From Oscillospiraceae bacterium (lineage in GTDB: Bacteria > Bacillota > Clostridia > Oscillospirales > Ruminococcaceae), in contig JAGHIE010000008.1 in the NCBI GenBank assembly GCA_017887325.1, positions 55,189 to 119,188 on the forward strand: a stretch of DNA of 64,000 nucleotides. Direction: 5' to 3'. Made by a program: the position numbers and the translations under genes. The stretch's first letter is position 1; each line of letters begins with the position of its first letter. The notes below the pieces were generated by a model. That model did no database searches, was not told the origin of the DNA, and was given only the letters and a program-made list of their open reading frames with translations. This document shows positions 60,460 to 64,000 of the stretch, piece after piece.

Positions 60460-62058
60460 TTATTTTTGTTGTTGTAGTACGGTTATTGTATCTACTATTT
60501 CTCTAAATACAGGAGAAGCATCTTCATTGCCATAAGAAGCATCTTCTGCTAAAACAACAACTGCATAATTTTTTTCATTTGATGAGAAAAATCCAGCAAA
60601 CCAACCATTACACAATTCTTCTCCATTTTCATAAACACCTGTTTGAGCAGTTCCAGTTTTTCCACCTGCTGTATTCAAAAAAGGTTTAGCATTTTGCCCA
60701 TCTTTTTCCATTACACAGGATATCAAATAATCTTTTATTGTGTTTGCTATATCCTCTGATAATGCTTTTATAGGTTCTTGATACTTTACTTCCTCTATTT
60801 TATCATTTTGATATATACCTTTTATTAATTTTGGTGTAGGAGTTACTCCACCGTTTACAATACAACTTACCATCTGAGCTAATTGTACTGGTGTTGCAGA
60901 AAGAGTTCCTTGTCCAAAACTAAAATTTGCTAATTCTCCTTTATTTTGTAATTCTTCAAAAGATGGTAAATATCCTGAATCTGTGTGTATTCCTTTAGCT
61001 AATTCATATCCTTTTCCAAAAGACATATCATTTGCTATTCTTATAAAATTTTTATTGTTTAATCCCAAACCTAAATTTATAAAGTATGGATTACAACTTT
61101 CCATTAAAGCTGTTTTCATGTCTAATACTCCATGTCCATCTAATTTATGACAATTTATATGACTATTGTATAAGTCAAAATATCCGGTACAATTGTAAGT
61201 CGTATTTGATGATATCCCATCATATAACGCTGTAGCTGTCGTTACTATTTTAAAAGTAGAACCAACATTTGTATCTGTAAACGCTCTATTTATCATAGGT
61301 TTTCCTTTTTCATCAGTAACGCTTTTTTGTAAATTATATCTATTATAGTTTGGAAAACTACAACTTGCTTTTATCTCTCCCGTATCACACTCCATAACAA
61401 TAATTGCGCCTTTGTCTAAATATTTATTCCCTATATTTTCACATATTCTTTGTATATCTTTATCTAAAGTAGTAACTACACCATCTGTTGTACTATCACC
61501 ATAATCTATCTCTGGCTCTATCTCATTCCTACAAACACCCAAGGCGTCAACAGTATATGTTAATGAAGTAGTTTTATCAATTTTTAAAATATCATCATAA
61601 CCCTTTTCTAAACCTGTAATTCCTTCCCCTTTATTATCCAAATACCCCACTATATGATTAGCTAATTGCTTTTGAGAATATCTATCATATACAGTAAACA
61701 CTTTTATTCCATTTGCTTGAATATTCAAAGTATCTACTTCACATAAAAAAGGTTTGCCTTCTTTAACAATTTCATCTATTTCTGAACTTGTTATTCCTAC
61801 TTTATGCTCTTTTAAAATTGATACAGCTTCTTCTGTAGGTGTTACACTAGCAATATATTTATATTCTTCATTCACTATTTTTTCAATATTACAATCATAT
61901 ATATTTTTTCTTTGAGAAGGTAATTCTAAAGTATAGTATGATTGATTTAAAGCAGTTTGTTTATACTCAGTATTTGATGCTATCACACCTATTTTAAAAA
62001 ACAAAAACATAAAAACTAAACAGAAACATAAAAAAACTATTGAAACTTTTTTTACCAT
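60460..62058 (-). CDS. Penicillin-binding protein (PBP2/FtsI-like transpeptidase)
   Basis: STFKIV, SCN, KTGTAQ active-site motifs; N-terminal TM; start at MVKKVSIV behind GGAGG. Confidence 0.92.
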   Translation of the reverse strand: MVKKVSIVFLCFCLVFMFLFFKIGVIASNTEYKQTALNQSYYTLELPSQRKNIYDCNIEKIVNEEYKYIASVTPTEEAVSILKEHKVGITSSEIDEIVKEGKPFLCEVDTLNIQANGIKVFTVYDRYSQKQLANHIVGYLDNKGEGITGLEKGYDDILKIDKTTSLTYTVDALGVCRNEIEPEIDYGDSTTDGVVTTLDKDIQRICENIGNKYLDKGAIIVMECDTGEIKASCSFPNYNRYNLQKSVTDEKGKPMINRAFTDTNVGSTFKIVTTATALYDGISSNTTYNCTGYFDLYNSHINCHKLDGHGVLDMKTALMESCNPYFINLGLGLNNKNFIRIANDMSFGKGYELAKGIHTDSGYLPSFEELQNKGELANFSFGQGTLSATPVQLAQMVSCIVNGGVTPTPKLIKGIYQNDKIEEVKYQEPIKALSEDIANTIKDYLISCVMEKDGQNAKPFLNTAGGKTGTAQTGVYENGEELCNGWFAGFFSSNEKNYAVVVLAEDASYGNEDASPVFREIVDTITVLQQQK

Positions 62059-62249
62059 GATTAACCTCCACATTGTTTATTCATTCATTATTTTAACCAT
62101 AAATTATGATTTATTTGCCTTTAATTGCAAATACTTCATAAAGTGTAAAATAAATTTAAATTAAATTTGCAAAAACACTTGAAATATATCGAAAAAAATG
62201 GCAATATAAATATGTATAAATAAAATATAATGGGAGGATTGTACAATAT

Positions 62250-63782
62250 ATGGCACATCAATATGTTTTGATTCTTGACTTTGGTGGACAATATAATCAA
62301 CTTATAGCTCGTAGAGTTAGGGAATGTAATGTTTACTGTGAAGTTAAGCCTTATAAAACTTCTATTGAAGAAATTAAAAAATTAAATCCAACAGGTATTA
62401 TCTTTACTGGTGGACCTAACAGTGCTTATGATGAAAATGCACCTAAAGTAGATCCTGAAATTTTTAATTTAGGAATCCCTGTTTTAGGACTATGCTATGG
62501 TTGTCAACTTATGGCACAAACTTTAGGCGGTAATGTTAAAAACGCTGATGCTAAAGAATTTGGTAAAACTGAAACTAACTTCAATACAGATTCTTTACTA
62601 TTCAAAGGTCTTTCTGACAAAGGTATCACTTGGATGAGCCACAATGACTTTATAGATGTTTTACCAGAAGGATTTACTTCTGTTGCTCATACTGCTGACT
62701 GTCCTGTTGCAGCTATGGAAAATGTAGAAAAGAAATTTTATGGTATGCAATACCATCCAGAAGTTAACCACACAGAAAATGGTACAATAATGCTTAAAAA
62801 CTTCCTTTACGAAGTTTGTGGCTGTGTTGGCGACTGGAATATGGAAAACTATGCACAAACAGCTATAAATGATATTAGAGAAAAAGTTAAAGACGGTAAA
62901 GTTTTACTTGCTCTTTCTGGTGGTGTAGATAGTTCTGTTGCTGCAGCACTTTTATCTAAAGCTGTTGGTAATCAATTAACATGTATCTTTGTTGACCATG
63001 GTTTAATGCGTAAAAACGAAGGCGATGAAGTTGAAGCTGCTTTTGCAGATTGGGATATAAACTTTATTAGAGTTAATGCTGGTGAACAATTCTTAGGAAA
63101 ACTTGCTGGTGTTGATGATCCTGAAACTAAACGTAAAATTATCGGTGAAGAATTCATTAGAGTATTTGAAGCAGAAGCTAAAAAAATCGGTGCTGTTGAC
63201 TTCTTAGTTCAAGGTACAATCTACCCTGATGTTATTGAGTCTGGTGCTGGTGACGCTGCTGTTATTAAATCTCACCACAATGTTGGTGGTTTACCTGACT
63301 ATGTTGATTTCAAAGAAATTATAGAACCATTACGTCTTCTTTTCAAAGATGAAGTTAGACAATTAGGTATTGAACTTGGTTTATCTGAAAAATTAGTTTG
63401 GCGTCAACCTTTCCCAGGTCCAGGTCTTGCTATCAGAATCATTGGCGAAATCACTCAAGAAAAAATCGACATTTTACAAGATGCTGACTATATCTTTAGA
63501 GAAGAAATTGCTCTTACTGGTTTAGATAAAGATATTCACCAATACTTTGCTGTATTAACTTCTATGCGTTCAGTTGGTGTTATGGGTGACGGTAGAACAT
63601 ATGACTACACTCTTGCTTTAAGAGGTGTTACTACTACTGACTTTATGACTGCTGACTTTGCTAGAATCCCTTACGATTTACTTGCAAAAATTTCAAGTAG
63701 AATTGTAAATGAAGTTAAATGTATCAACAGAATTGTGTATGATGTAACTACTAAGCCACCTTCCACAATCGAGTGGGAATAA
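62250..63782 (+). CDS. guaA: GMP synthase (glutamine-hydrolysing)
   Basis: [11 protein letters not shown] glutaminase, [26 protein letters not shown]-terminus [11 protein letters not shown]. Confidence 0.97.
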   Translation: MAHQYVLILDFGGQYNQLIARRVRECNVYCEVKPYKTSIEEIKKLNPTGIIFTGGPNSAYDENAPKVDPEIFNLGIPVLGLCYGCQLMAQTLGGNVKNADAKEFGKTETNFNTDSLLFKGLSDKGITWMSHNDFIDVLPEGFTSVAHTADCPVAAMENVEKKFYGMQYHPEVNHTENGTIMLKNFLYEVCGCVGDWNMENYAQTAINDIREKVKDGKVLLALSGGVDSSVAAALLSKAVGNQLTCIFVDHGLMRKNEGDEVEAAFADWDINFIRVNAGEQFLGKLAGVDDPETKRKIIGEEFIRVFEAEAKKIGAVDFLVQGTIYPDVIESGAGDAAVIKSHHNVGGLPDYVDFKEIIEPLRLLFKDEVRQLGIELGLSEKLVWRQPFPGPGLAIRIIGEITQEKIDILQDADYIFREEIALTGLDKDIHQYFAVLTSMRSVGVMGDGRTYDYTLALRGVTTTDFMTADFARIPYDLLAKISSRIVNEVKCINRIVYDVTTKPPSTIEWE

Positions 63783-63951
63783 ATTGAAAAACTCTGAAAA
63801 CCCAGTAATAATGCGGGTTTGCAGGATTTCAAAACCCTTGTTGATAAGATTTTGATAAGATTGCACTTGAACACCTTTATCGGATGTATCAAGTGGTTTG
63901 TGGGTAAAGAGTAATTTCTGAAGGCTCACAAAAAACACCATATTAACATTA

Positions 63952-63990
63952 AACCCCGTACTGACGGAATAAAGTCAGTACGGGGTTTTT
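63952..63990 (+). terminator. Strong terminator downstream of guaA junction
   Basis: ACCCCGTACTGAC-GGAATAAA-GTCAGTACGGGGT-TTTT. Confidence 0.85.
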
Positions 63991-64000
63991 GTCGTTTGCA

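Noticed and set aside
62075-62249. Possible purine or guanine riboswitch upstream of guaA
   Set aside because: No purine riboswitch core or terminator recognised; only AT-rich sequence with a plausible promoter.
63671-63941. Minus-strand ORFs over the guaA 3' end (63671-63892, 63693-63941) as integrase fragments
   Set aside because: They mostly run antisense through guaA and show no tyrosine or serine recombinase motif.

Overview
64-kb window of a low-GC Firmicutes chromosome, most likely class Clostridia (inference from gene content and composition). It is almost entirely chromosomal housekeeping and metabolic genes. I saw no phage, IS element, CRISPR array, rRNA or tRNA inside the window. 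Main blocks: a methionine operon (metG-tatD-metF-metH activation protein-metH start) behind a Met T-box; polA; dusB; a 1191-aa secreted GH25 lysozyme with 8 repeats; ilvE; a polar amino-acid ABC transporter; ileS with an Ile T-box; ilvC with an adjacent GntR regulator; perR-like gene plus rubrerythrin; a GH38/sulfatase/oxidoreductase cluster; TSUP, AzlCD and NhaC transporters; a P-type ATPase behind a yybP-ykoY-like Mn riboswitch; lexA; an Smr protein; a G5/SleB hydrolase; a pentapeptide-repeat protein; an ABC-F protein with a degenerate second ATP site; tyrA and a DAHP synthase; an NSS transporter; a sugar epimerase/oxidoreductase operon with AraC; a vitamin-B6-like kinase and ECF S-component; a DtxR-type regulator; a PBP; and guaA. 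The most interesting items are not in the ORF track: (1) a 30-codon leader peptide with six consecutive Tyr codons, followed by a terminator, upstream of DAHP synthase-tyrA; (2) a candidate ~105-nt three-hairpin RNA between lexA and smr that exposes three C-rich (anti-Shine-Dalgarno-like) segments; (3) an ABC-F protein whose degenerate motifs all fall in one composite ATP site; (4) a sequence change right after the guaA stop codon that suggests a mobile-element junction at the window edge. All calls are by reading only; no database search was run.
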